This document shows, piece by piece, positions 10,660 to 20,615 of a stretch of DNA of 31,385 nucleotides. Source of the DNA: Sperchopsis tessellata (taxonomy: Eukaryota > Arthropoda > Insecta > Coleoptera > Hydrophilidae); the NCBI GenBank assembly GCA_033557685.1, contig JAWQRN010000326.1, positions 1-31,385 on the forward strand, written 5' to 3'. The stretch's first letter is position 1; each line of letters begins with the position of its first letter. A program made the position numbers and the translations under genes. The notes under the pieces are model-generated. The model was given only the letters and a program-made list of their open reading frames with translations. It was not told the origin of the DNA and did no database searches.

Positions 10660-11945
10660 ATGTCTAGGTAAGGGCTCTCAATTATGCACTGAAGCTGAAA
10701 TTGTTATACCGCATGATGAAGTAAATGATGACGACAGAAGTCAATTATTGTCTGATGATGAAGATTTCGCTAGCGATGATGACAACATTCCTCTGCCATT
10801 ACTTGTTACTCGGACGCAGGACAGGAAAACCTCAATGAGACCGAAAAAATTTTCATGGTCGAAAAAAGATATACCCAACGAAGAAAATTAGAATGAATGG
10901 AAGATCGTACAAGGACCTAAAACAAACTTTTCACTAATAGAATTATTTACAATTTTTTTGATGAAGTCATGAATATGAATATGAATCTAACAGGTATGCT
11001 TTATTCAAAATTTTAACCGGTTATGTATCGCACGATGAGATTAAATGTTTCATTGGTGTACTGTTGTTGAGTGGTTACAATAAAGTTTTCTCGCCGCCTC
11101 GTGTATATCCAAAACACTAAAGATGCTAGCAAAGAACTTGTTTATAATGCTATTTCTCAAGATAATTTTTTTTTAAATGAACAATATACATTTAAATGAC
11201 AACAACAATCTGAACGTAAAAGATAAGTTGTCCAAAGTTGGATCACTCTTTGAGGCTTTAAATAGAAAATTTTTAGAATTTGCTGCAGTTGAAAATGTTC
11301 ATAGTTTAGATGAAGCCATGGTTCCTTGCTTTGGACGGCATGGTTCTACACAATTTATAAAAGAAAAACCTATTCGTTGGGGATATAAATTGTGGATAGG
11401 TGGATCTGGTAGTGAAGTAAAATTGAAAGATTTGGGACTAGGTGCAAGCAATGTGGTTACATATTTTATTATCGATGAAGTATGACCTGCTTTACCAAGC
11501 TATTTTCGATAACTTTTTTGCGTCGATCCGATTTTGGAAATAGAGGTTCGAAGGGAACTGAAATGATTAGAGAAAATCGAACGAAAATGTGTCCACTAGT
11601 AACATCTTCTATAATAAAACATAAATTGACGGGAACTTATGATTATTTTACTGCCACAGACGAAACTGCAGTATGCAAATGGCACGACAACGGTGTTGTA
11701 ACGCTAGCCACAAATTCAACACCGGTGCATCCAATAAGACAAGCACGCAACCCCAATTGGTGCACCAATATAACGCAAATATGAGGGGTGTCGATAGAAG
11801 CGACCAAAACATTTGCTTATACAGAGGGTACATTAGAGGAAAGATATGGTATTTCCAGTTGAAAGCCCATTGTATTGATATAAATTAACGGTGGAAAAAT
11901 GGACCAATAAGCGATCCGCAGGAATGTGACCACAAAGAATAAATT
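10660..11945 (+). pseudogene. Broken piggyBac-type (DDE_Tnp_1_7) transposase
   Basis: An ATG at 10660 is followed within four codons by a stop. A shifted frame then gives an acidic N-terminus (SDDEDFASDDD near 10752-10785), typical of PGBD-like proteins. The longest clean frame (11177-11485) has DEAMVPCFGRHGSTQFIKEK and IRWGYKLWIG, the conserved core of PiggyBac-derived transposases. Immediately after WIG the segment expected to hold the first catalytic Asp seems deleted. In shifted frames follow AIFDNFFASI (near 11500-11525, the second Asp block), IRENRTKMCPL (near 11565-11598), CKWHDNGVVTLATN (near 11675-11715) and NMRGVDRSDQN (near 11776-11810, the third Asp block), ending with GKIWYFQLKAHCID. 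At least four frame changes or stops make it non-functional. Confidence 0.88.
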
Positions 11946-12110
11946 TTATTTTGTCAACAAAAACTTTGCTTTATTGCTGAATTTTTTAACTTACTATTAT
12001 AGCAGTGTAAAGTCCTTTTTTAGATAAGAAGTGTTAAAACTTATCTAATTAACAAAGTTATAAAAAATACATAAATCAAAAATAAATAGTTTCTGGTTTA
12101 AGCGGGTTAA

Positions 12111-12839
12111 AATTTTTCCTATAATATAACTAAATTTTTATTTAGATATCTAACTAATTAGAAATCGTATCACATATAACGAGTTTTTGTAACGATAAAA
12201 TTGGCTTGATGGAAACATTACCATCTTTCTACTCAAAACAATTTTAATCTACTTAAAATTAATGAAAAATGGTGGAGTCATTCCTCGTATATAGACCAAC
12301 ACTAACTAAATTTCAAAGATATATAACAATTATACTTTGTACTTGGATAGCAATAATATAACATCCGACTTAAAAAAAACTAGCTTCAGCAACCCACCAT
12401 TAAGGGCTCTATCTCGCATAGGGTACATTTTGGGAAATATGTTTATGATTGTATATAAGGAATACATTTTTACAGTATAGTTCCGTGTTTTTGGACTACT
12501 AGTACATTGGTTCTCGTAACTATCTCTACGACGATGTAACCAGCTTTGAAAACTACACGCACTTATACTTATAGAATTTCTTTTTGCTACACTTTTCAGA
12601 GAGTTAATATGCATCATTTAACGTAATCGATTATTATTATGTATCTCATTAGTAAGAAGAAATACTTATTGTATACAGTATATGTTATACAGTCTATAGG
12701 AGGTACTCACTTTAACTATAACTACAAGCCTATGCTAATCTCTTTTTGGGCTATTAGCAATACGCATTCTCCATTCCCCATATCCTAGCAAACTTCATTA
12801 TTTTTAACTAACTGCATAAACCTTGTTATATATGCTTTG
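12111..12839. other. Intron spacer, no gene seen
   Basis: AT-rich sequence. The 95-codon minus frame at 12330-12617 has no recognisable domain. Confidence 0.5.
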
Positions 12840-13690
12840 CTACTTCCTAATTTGTCTACTTTTCAGAATCTCACAAACGCCATCTAACCATTTTTTCATA
12901 GACCTATCTGTACCTTTCCCACCCTCTTCCATATAACCTTTATGTAATTCTTTGCTCATTCACTCTTTCTGAATGCCCAAACCAGAACAAAACACCTTTC
13001 TCTATGCGAGCCATCATACGGACCCTCACAGCAAATTCAATCAACACCCATGAATTCCTAACCTTGTCAATCCAATTCTTGTAGCATATCCTTTTAAGAT
13101 AGTTTATACCCACTGAATTTATCTTCTTCTGCTGTGGTTCCTGCAGTATCCATGTCTCACTACCATATGTACGTATAGAAACCAAAAAGTTATTATAGAT
13201 AGTAACACATTGGACCAGCTATTTCCCGATCTACCTTCACCCGTTTCTCAACCTCCAAATGTCCCTTGCTCCGGTATTCTTAATTTTACTGACATTATCT
13301 CACTCTCACAGCAAAATGTTCGTGTTAGCAACATTTAATTTAAAATCCATCCTTTGTAATGTTTGTGATAACCCATCTAACGTCGACTGTAATTTATCAG
13401 TATTTTCATATAGTATCACTGCTTCATCAATATACATTAGAACATTAACTTTTATACCACCGCCTGTAACTTCCTTTCTTTCCATGCAAACCTTAAGGAT
13501 ACATTTATCAAAACAATAATTTGAATTGCTTTTACTAGGCTCTCTTCAACGTTATATTTTCTTAAGACATTACCAAGCCTATACACACATTCATACGCTT
13601 TTTCTAGGTTTAAAAATGCACAGTATAACTTCTTTCGCACTCCCATCCATTTCACATTTTTCTATTACTTAAAGCAAAGTAAAAGTTTGC
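12840..13690 (-). pseudogene. Degenerate LINE reverse transcriptase, antisense to window
   Basis: Reading the minus strand from 13690 downward: KKLYCAFLNLEKAYECVYR (13452-13655 frame) is reverse transcriptase motif A, normally DLEKAYDxVxR, here with the two acidic positions changed to Asn and Glu. About 200 bases later MYIDEAVI (YIDE at 13423-13434) is the YADD catalytic box, altered to YIDE. Then come FKLNVA, SETWILQEPQQKKINSV and LKRICYKNWIDKVRN, and finally FWFGHSERVNEQRIT (frame 12940-13185). These are the thumb and C-terminal blocks of the same insect LINE family as the fragment at 2236-2760. Stops and frameshifts occur throughout. The host gene is also on the minus strand, so this copy lies in sense within its intron. 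Confidence 0.82.
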
Positions 13691-14005
13691 TCATCTCTAT
13701 GTAATTTTTGCAATCAAACTTTATATAAAGGACATACAATATTATTATTACATATCATCTGGTTCTCAAAAAAAAAAATGCTCTTTGAGAATGATTTAGA
13801 GTTCTTCAACATAATCGGTATATATCCATTCAGTGTTGTTAAAAAAGTGGTATTTTATTGCAATTGTGGAGCGTCTTGATAAAAGTAAGAGTTTCTAAGG
13901 CACACGGAGAAGTGTGTCTCGATCAGCAGATAATCCAATCGAACGGCAACAAGTTTGCCATGTGTAAGTGGATTTCAGAATAACTGAACATTTTGAGAAT
14001 ATGAA
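13691..14005. other. Intron spacer
   Basis: No recognisable feature apart from a short poly-A run near 13769-13778. Confidence 0.4.
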
Positions 14006-14914
14006 ATTTCATTATATGAAGTTGGGAAGTAAGTTCATAATTGTTATTTAAAGTTTCTAAGAAAATCTCTCAGACAGGTCAATTTTATGTTTTAAAATTC
14101 CATCTTCTGACTTAAAAATTTTGTTTTTGTGCAATGACCATCAATTTTATAAATGACAACCCCCAATTTATTTTTCTGTTTCTAACATACCTTACTACAT
14201 AAACGGTAATATAAACAAAATTGGTACCTTATATAAATATTTACTTGAGGAAATTACACATTTACTTAAAAAAAATTTAAATTTAATTTTTAATGAAAAA
14301 AATTGTATTGAAGCCAAAAAAACTTAATTTTTTAAATCGTAAAACGTTATCGTGTTGTTTTAGTTACATTCATAAGTATAACAAAAAACAAAGTAAAACG
14401 CTTAAATAAACCTAACAACGTTTAATTCAAATCACTTTGACATTACATAAGTCTATACATTGTTATAGTCATTCATCTATTTGAAGTTAACGAAGAAATG
14501 ACACATTTAACAGAATGGGTAATAATAAAGATTTTAATGCTGGTTGGATACGACGATAGGCTAAGGACTCATGGAAACTGGATGTGAAAAAGATTTTCCT
14601 CCACCAAGTCGGCCTCTAATAAGCGAATAGATCAATTAAAACGTGGTACTTAAAGTTGAGAAAAATCATTTTTCTAAAAGGCAAATTGCCCTAAATAACA
14701 ATGTGGAACATTCTTTTGTGGTAAAATTATTTAAAACAGAAAAGTATCACCCGTACAAAGTGCAACTGATACACGAGTTAAACGATGATGATCCAGATCG
14801 CTGTTTGCAGTTTTTTGAAGAATGAACGTTTCGCTGTGTTGAAAATCCAAATGTATTACATTTTTTTTTCTGATGGAGCCACTTTTTATCCTAAATGGAT
14901 TAGTATATCGCTAC

Positions 14915-14945
14915 AACTGCAGATATTGGTCATGGGAAAATCTTC
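14915..14945 (+). repeat. 31-bp direct repeat, left copy, flanking LINE fragment
   Basis: This 31-base segment, beginning AACTGCAGATATTGGTCA and ending AAAATCTTC, is transposase sequence. It recurs at 15186-15216 with a single T/C difference. The LINE fragment lies between the two copies. Confidence 0.9.
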
Positions 14946-15171
14946 AGATAAGAAGTCAGGCGGGTGTCGCAATTATAATCAGAAACAAATTGGTCAAGCA
15001 TATACACGATTTACTATATATCAATGAAAGATGCCTTAAACTTTGGCTAAAATATTTTGGACGTGAATTGAGTATAGTTGCAGTGTATGCCCCAGGAGAT
15101 GGATCCATATAGCAAGTGAAGGTAGTATTTTATGAAGCCTTAGACGAACAGCTAGACACTATACCACAGCG
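14946..15171 (+). mobile_element. Internal LINE endonuclease fragment inserted in transposase
   Basis: About 226 bases match the LINE at about 17163-17385 at high identity. Shared text includes AATTATAATCAGAAACAAAT, ATCAATGAAAGATGCCTTAA and GACGAACAGCTAGACACT. The frame reads QAGVAIIIRNKLVKHIHD, LKLWLKYFGREL and SIVAVYAPGDGS, part of an APE-type endonuclease domain. The piece starts and stops inside the endonuclease domain and has no LINE 3' end or tail, so it is not a standard 5'-truncated retroposition product. It is bounded on the left by the 31-bp repeat and on the right by the hairpin at 15174-15207. Confidence 0.88.
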
Positions 15172-15173
15172 TA

Positions 15174-15207
15174 CCCGTGACCAATAACTGCAGATATTGG
15201 TCACGGG
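15174..15207. repeat. 13-bp perfect inverted repeat with 8-base loop
   Basis: CCCGTGACCAATA (15174-15186) is the exact reverse complement of TATTGGTCACGGG (15195-15207). The right arm is native transposase sequence and the left arm is an inverted extra copy at the LINE fragment junction. Confidence 0.92.
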
Positions 15208-15216
15208 AAAATCTTC
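15186..15216 (+). repeat. 31-bp direct repeat, right copy
   Basis: This is the second copy of the segment at 14915-14945 (30 of 31 identical), after which the transposase reading continues. Confidence 0.9.
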
Positions 15217-15858
15217 TTTGGCCCAAGAATACCACCGTCAACTTCAAGGCAAATCAAAGGTATGGGTGAGAATCATAGGCCGGCGTTTCTTAGGGTCTTA
15301 CTTTTTTTAAGGTAACCTTATTTTTTTCGATAGGGTTATTTGATATCAATAATTTATTTTAATATACCTAATAATTTAGAAGATTTGCAGCAGAGAATTC
15401 GCGTTGAAGTAGAACAAATTAGTCCAGATATTATTGGGAGCATCTTACAAAGTATTTGCACTCGTTGCGAACAGTGCCGAGTGGTAGGTGGAGGACAAAT
15501 TAAACATTTGGGTTAAATTTTGTTGTTAAATTTCGATTTTTTTGGCTTCAATACAATCATTAAAAATTAAATTTTAAGTAAATGTGTTATTTTCTCAGAG
15601 CATTGTTATGTAAGGTACTAATTTTTTTACATTACCGTTTAAGTAGTAAGAGGGTCTATCAAACACAGAACAAAAAATGGGGGTTGCCATTTAAAAAAAA
15701 TTGATGATAGTCATTTCGCAAAAACCAATGACGTCTTAAATAAAAGTCAGAAGATGGCATTTTAAAATATAATATTGACCTGTCCGAGCGATTTTCTTAA
15801 AAACATTAAATAAAGCAATTATGAATTTTGTTCCAATGACGCTGCCATAATAAATCAT

Positions 15859-16640
15859 CGATCGTAATAGATACTTATAAATCAAAGGAAGAGTATGGCG
15901 TTCCGAATTTTTTTAATTCAAAGATAAATTGGATGCGTTAGAGAATTCGATATTCTCTGATAGAAGAAAACACGTATAAAACACTTATCAAAGCTGATGA
16001 ACTTTGAGAGGCTATATAAATACACCAAATCGATTAGTTTACTTGCCTGTTTGACGAACCTCGTATATCAAATTGTCAATTATAGAAAGCAGGACATCAA
16101 AACTGGAAACATTTTAGGAAATCAGATAATAACTCTGTAAGCTGTTATTACAGAGATTTTTATCTTGTTTAGGAAATAACTTTAAATGAATTGTGCATAA
16201 CAGGAAAGTAACAGTAGTAGGTAGAAAAATCACATGTAAAAGTAGAAAATACGATTAGTTATAAAAGCTAGTAGCAAAACTTGCACGGTCGAAAGAAAGA
16301 ATTCTTTCGTTGACCATTAATATTACATTATAGGGATTTTGTTTACGAATGAGTTAAATTTATGAATTTTTATTATTTAGATAAGAATATATGAATATTG
16401 TATGAGTCATAATTGATGTATCATGCACACGCATATAGCACAATTACAAGATAAAGGCAAGTGTTTATTACACACACACACATACACACACGCTTAGAAA
16501 ATAATAAGGAGTGTCGACCATCGAGTATACAACGTTGAGGAAAAAGTTGTAAAATTTCCTATTTATAAGGTAATTTATGGTCAAAGAAAAGCAGAAATCT
16601 GTTGTAAATATTTCTATTGAGTGTTTATTCCTACAAATAC
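15859..16640. other. Intron spacer, no gene seen
   Basis: AT-rich DNA with no coding-like frame. A short CA-type microsatellite lies at 16470-16492. Confidence 0.45.
16470..16492 (+). repeat. (AC)n microsatellite
   Basis: ACACACACACACATACACAC, followed by ACG, is a short dinucleotide repeat with one interruption. Confidence 0.85.
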
Positions 16641-16649
16641 ATCCTAAAT

Positions 16650-18150
16650 TATAAATACAAAAAAACTTCGCTGTTCCAGTCGTAAGCCTGGGGTCTCATC
16701 ACGTAAGAGATGAGAAAGGAGGAGTAACAACCTCGTTTTAAAAAAAAATCCAGTGGTTTTCTGGCCCGAAAGATTGCCGTATCCTGCCAGGATATGGCAA
16801 AACTGCTGTCTTGCAGTTCGACGTTGGGTCGTCAAACGCTATGCGAATAAACCCAGAAAGAAAATTATGGCCCTCCAGGTAGGGGATTGAGGCGATAGAC
16901 TAGCTCTACATCACTCGTAAAAAGAAATATCTGCTAAACATTCCAACACAATGCCTCGGAGCAGGACGGATATAAATTTGATTATTGGTACATGGAATGT
17001 ACAGGGTTTTCGAATAAGCTACACGAAGTGGTCCACGAAATAGCGAAAGTAAAGGGCGATATGATATATCTTACAGAAACCAAGAAAATAGGCAATGGCA
17101 ATATGACTTACAATATGACTTACAATATCTATACATCATCTGGTCGGGTGTGGACAAATCTATAATAAGTCAGGAGGATTGCGCAATTATAATCAGAAAC
17201 AAATTGGTCAATCATATACACGATTTACAATATATCAATGAAAGATGCCTTAAACTTTGGATAAAATATTTTGGACGTGAATTGAGTATAGTTGCAGTGT
17301 ACGCCCCAGGCGATGGATCCATGTAGCAAGTGAAGGTAGTATTTTATGAAGCCTTAGACGAACAGCTAGACACTGTACCACAGCGACAAGAACTAATTTT
17401 AGCTGGCGACCTGATTGGTTGGTATTAGAGAGGACGATGAGGTAGTAGGAAAATATGGGGAAGAGATAATCAATGACAATGGCGGAAAATTAATAGATTT
17501 CTGTAAACAACACCAACTCAAGCTACTGAATGCACATTACGAACACAAACAAATACATAGGATCATGTGCGAATGACTATCACTGAGCCAAAAATCGATA
17601 TTGGACTATGTTATTACCAAACAAAAATCAAAATTAGTGGTACAAGACACCAGGCTAAAAAGAGGCCCAAATTGCGGGTCTGATCATAATATGGCGACAG
17701 CCCGAGTCATATTTCCCGTTCTAAAAAATTCCACCAAGTTACCCAAACAATTCTATAGAGAGGACAAAATACCCCCCATATAAGTTGTACCTGCTGGACC
17801 AAGAGAATATCAAATTACTATATCAACGCAGACTAGAAGAAAAACTAAGTAAATCCAACCCACACAACAATGCAGAACTGAACCATCAGGAAATCACAAA
17901 CGCGATCCATAAAGCTGCTCATGATGCCGTTGGTAAATTAGAACATAAACGTGATCGCCTAGGGTCAAGCAATGAAGTGATGTTAGCAATAGAAGAGAAA
18001 AAGATGGCATACCAAGCATGGTTGAGTAACAGAACTCCAGAAGGCCGACAACAGACTGAAATATGCAGCCAAGAACGCAATAAAATAACAAAAGATGGGG
18101 CCGGAAGTGCCAAGAAATAGACAGCATGAAGGGAGATCCCAATTTACAGA
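16650..18150 (+). mobile_element. LINE 5' part: leader and APE-type endonuclease, RT missing
   Basis: A GC-richer leader (about 16660-16950) precedes ATG 16951, whose frame reads LIIGTWNVQGF, the N-terminal block of an APE-type endonuclease. Shifted frames continue with NKLHEVVHEIAKVKGD and LTETKK (catalytic Glu block), INERCLKLWIKYFGREL and SIVAVYAPGDGS (17215-17325), LILAGDL (17396-17413), then EEIINDNGGKLIDFCKQHQL (17461-17520), SILDYVITKQKS and RGPNCGSDHNM (catalytic Asp-His block, 17660-17695). A clean 111-codon frame (17785-18120) gives the linker before the reverse transcriptase (EITNAIHKAAHDAVGKLEHK, KMAYQAWLSNRTPEGRQQ). Similarity stops near 18150 without any reverse transcriptase. 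The family resembles insect LINEs often annotated as craniofacial development protein 2-like. Stops and frameshifts make it inactive. Confidence 0.85.
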
Positions 18151-19745
18151 AGTTTTGCTTTTGAATCAGGTACACCAGTACTCATCAGTACGGTTTGGTA
18201 ATGTTCTTTACATTTACAGTAGTCAGTTTTGCTGTGTGTCTCAACTGTTTTTTTTTACTTAAAAAAATGGTAGTATTAGACATTCGAGATGCAGTGATTC
18301 ATATATACAGAACACTGGTGTTGCATTTTAGAATATAATTGTAATACTAGAGGAAGAGAAGTCTTAAATACCCTAGAATGATTTTTCCAAAGATTTGTGA
18401 CATACTATTGCGTAAAACTCTACAATGCCATTTCCGAAGAAAGAATAACGTAATACAAACTGTTTGCTAATACATTAAGAAAGGTATTATTCCCAATGGG
18501 TGAAAGTTAAAAAATGTTATAGGCATGTATTTTTTTGATAGCTAAGATACCTCAATGCTTTTCTCTGAGTGGTTTGTAAAGCTTTAGAGCTTTTATATAT
18601 TTTTAGTAGTAACATAAAAGCTGATTTAAAAATCCGTTCGAGTTAGGACCGATGCTTAGGTGGCTCCTAGCTTGACAGCATAATATGTATGTATCTATTT
18701 TAATAGCTATTGTAAAATTGGATTAATTTTAAAATACATTTATTTAGTATTATTATTTAAATATTGAACGTAACAAAAAAAAAAGTTACTTTACCAAAAT
18801 TCACAAGGCATTGCAAATTAAAAATATGTGTTTTATCAGCAGTGAGGTCCTTGTTTATACATAAATTTTTAGGAATATATGATATTACAAATATGTAAGT
18901 ATTTATAATATATAATTACAATATATTTAAGAAGTTTTTGAAAGCACAGTCAATAAAAATTCTTCTTTTATAAAATAACGCTCCCTCGCGGGGGGAAAAA
19001 TATGAAGAAACAATATTCTTCATTTAATAAAAAACATAATACTAAATTATTTTTGAGCAACATATCGTTTTTAATATAGATACTTGATTTCATAAATTGG
19101 CACTTAGGAAGACAAAAATAAAAAAAATAACATACATAACCATCACTGTAACCTGGTTATATTATCCACAATTTTGAAAACGTTGAAACTTCAATACATT
19201 TGATGTAATTACACATATACTTAGGAACACAACTATATGAATATTACAGTACATCTGTGTTAACAATTAAATCAAAAAGATGCAAAATTGTTCTTAAAGG
19301 AGGGGACCATTTGACCATATTACGAATACGGATGTCATTTCGACAAGATAAATAAACTTCCGTCAAACTTGATATCTCATACATTACAATGAACTCAGCA
19401 AAATATCAAAATAAAAGGAAGTACCTACTTATAATTACATTAATTGTTGATATATTTTCAAAAGTTTTTACATAGGTTGGCTACGAGTTGGGTAGATACC
19501 ATTTAAGGATGGTCTTATGACCTACCTAAAATACGTGATATTAATTCTGAATAACTTCTACTGCCACTGATATAATAAAATAATTTCCAGGAAGGAATTT
19601 TCAGTGCCATAATAGTTGTCTGCCAACATTACGTCAATCTTTTTAGTGGGAGTTATTAAGGCACTAATACTTTTGTAAATATTTAATTAATTAACATAAC
19701 ATTCCAATATTAATTCAGTGCGAAGACTTTCACGGCCACAGTAAA
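18151..19745. other. Intron spacer with no firm feature
   Basis: AT-rich sequence. A short plus-strand stretch near 18407-18508 (VKLYNAISEERIT...) vaguely resembles C-terminal LINE tails but is too weak to annotate. No splice-bounded exon is recognised. Confidence 0.45.
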
Positions 19746-20137
19746 TATCTTCAGGTTTCCCGGGAGATAACCGTGTGAAGGCTTTTGTTTTTGCCGACGT
19801 TTCGTCCACCGTTTCAGGGGACATTGTCATGACCTATTGCTCTTAAAAGTGCTAATTATAGATTGCCATCTAGTTCTGAAAAGTGCTAGATGTAGGTGCG
19901 ACCAGCTCTAACATTTAATTTCTTGTCTAGCACTTGCGAGAGCTACATGTTATTCTCTTATTAGCACTTTTTAGAGCTGCTCGGCACCTACATCTAGCAC
20001 TTTTCAGAGCTACATGGCATTCTATAGTTAGCACTTTTAAGAGCTACAGGTCTTGAAAATGTCCCCTGCAACGATGGACGAAACGTCGGCAAAAACAAAA
20101 GCCTACACACGGTTATCTCCCGGAAAATCTGAAGATA
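19746..20137. mobile_element. Foldback/MITE element with nested inverted arms
   Basis: The outer arms match as inverted copies for about 80 bases. TATCTTCAGG, GGGAGATAACCGTGTG, AGGCTTTTGTTTTTGCCGAC and GTTTCGTCCA on the left reappear reverse-complemented at 20055-20137. The inversion continues inward: the left half holds CTCTTAAAAGTGCTAA and TCTGAAAAGTGCTAGATGTA, and the right half holds their complements. The core unit TAGCACTTTTNAGAGCT occurs at 19928, 19962, 19995 and 20029 in one direction and as inverted copies near 19837 and 19871, so the right arm has two more units than the left. There is no coding capacity. Such non-autonomous elements are moved by a transposase supplied elsewhere; its family is unknown, and no target duplication is clear. 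Confidence 0.88.
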
Positions 20138-20565
20138 CAGTCTAATAGTAGTTTGAACTTCATGGCAACGAATATTAGAACAATTTGTAGTACACTTGCA
20201 AAAGAAGAAAAATGTAGAACTGGACGACGATTAGTCAACCTTGATTGGTTCGGTTTGTTAGTCTAACACGTGGAAAATTGATAAAAGAATTGAGATTTTC
20301 CTACTGGAACTGAAGAATAACTTTAGTGGTAATAATTTTGTTTTATTTAACATGTCTTTGTGCTTAGTAGAAAAGGTGTGCTATTGTTTCAATTTAAATG
20401 TTTAACCAAAATGAAACTATATATAGAGTGTCGATTTAAGATATCCCATCCCATCTTGTTTATGGAAAACATATTTTTGAGGACATGTTTACGTAATAAA
20501 GGACAAGTCATGTGGGAAATTAAACCCCAAATATTGCTAGTCGAAATTTGACTAAATTTCACTAG

Positions 20566-20567
<2 letters not shown>

Positions 20568-20613
<46 letters not shown>
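20568..20613. repeat. (TA)n microsatellite
   Basis: About 45 bases of uninterrupted alternating TA form a self-complementary tract likely to vary in length. Confidence 0.95.

Positions 20614-20615
<2 letters not shown>

Larger units (their letters stand above)
10446..12110 (+). mobile_element. piggyBac-like element with TTAA duplications and matched ends
   Basis: TTAA at 10446-10449 is followed by CCCACTTATACC. At the other end GGTTTAAGCGGG (12095-12106) is followed by TTAA (12107-12110). The reverse complement of the right end (CCCGCTTAAACC) matches the left end at 10 of 12 bases, and both start CCC after TTAA, as in piggyBac elements. A near-palindrome lies just inside the left end (10464-10483). 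The interior encodes a broken piggyBac-type transposase in the same orientation. At about 1.66 kb it is shorter than the well-known 2.4-2.5 kb element, consistent with internal deletions. It sits in the 18.9-kb RhoGEF intron, opposite to the host gene. Confidence 0.85.
14518..15516 (+). pseudogene. Deleted Tc1/mariner-like transposase, interrupted by LINE DNA
   Basis: From ATG 14518 shifting frames give KRQIALNNNVEHSFVVKLF (DNA-binding region), then EKYHPYKVQLIHELNDDDPD (clean frame 14643-14825), then ENPNVLHFF-SDGATF (near 14840-14885, the first catalytic Asp block, normally FSDEATF) and NCRYWSWEN (14914-14942). A LINE fragment interrupts here. Transposase sequence resumes after 15186 with a repeat of the same block and YHRQLQGKSKVWVRIIGRR. 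It then jumps to DLQQRIRVEVEQISPDIIGS (15379 on) and ends KHLG-stop at 15516. The part holding the second and third catalytic acidic residues is deleted. It is dead, but more family-typical than the 6060-6420 copy. Confidence 0.8.
14006..15858 (+). mobile_element. Second Tc1/mariner-like element with about 320-bp inverted repeats
   Basis: The left arm (about 14006-14322) and the reverse complement of the right arm (about 15534-15858) align over their length. Shared landmarks are TTCATAATTG, then GACAGGTCAAT, CCATCTTCTGACTT, ACAACCCCCA or GGCAACCCCCA, AAACGGTAAT, CACATTTACTTAAAA and TTGTATTGAAGCCAAAAAAA. Between them lies a deleted transposase of the same superfamily as the 5016-6903 element, but the arm sequences of the two elements differ, so they are different families or distant relatives. 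The outer limits are uncertain by about 20 bases because the arms decay there and no clear TA duplication can be assigned. Confidence 0.75.

Noticed and set aside
11648..11833. Minus-strand 61-codon frame
   Set aside because: It is antisense to the piggyBac transposase C-terminal blocks.
13259..13519. Plus-strand 86-codon frame with a hydrophobic start
   Set aside because: It lies antisense to the LINE reverse transcriptase motifs YIDE and NLEKAYE, which explain the open frame.
16644..16835. Minus-strand 63-codon frame
   Set aside because: It falls in the LINE leader region and has no domain or splice evidence.
17894..18175. Minus-strand 93-codon frame with hydrophobic segments
   Set aside because: It is antisense to the clean LINE linker frame 17785-18120.
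18407..18508. LINE C-terminal tail (VKLYNAISEE...)
   Set aside because: A single weak phrase without neighbouring motifs is not enough to support a feature.
19830..20045. CRISPR-like array
   Set aside because: Repeated units with regular spacing are present, but they are in opposing orientations within a palindrome and belong to a eukaryotic foldback element.
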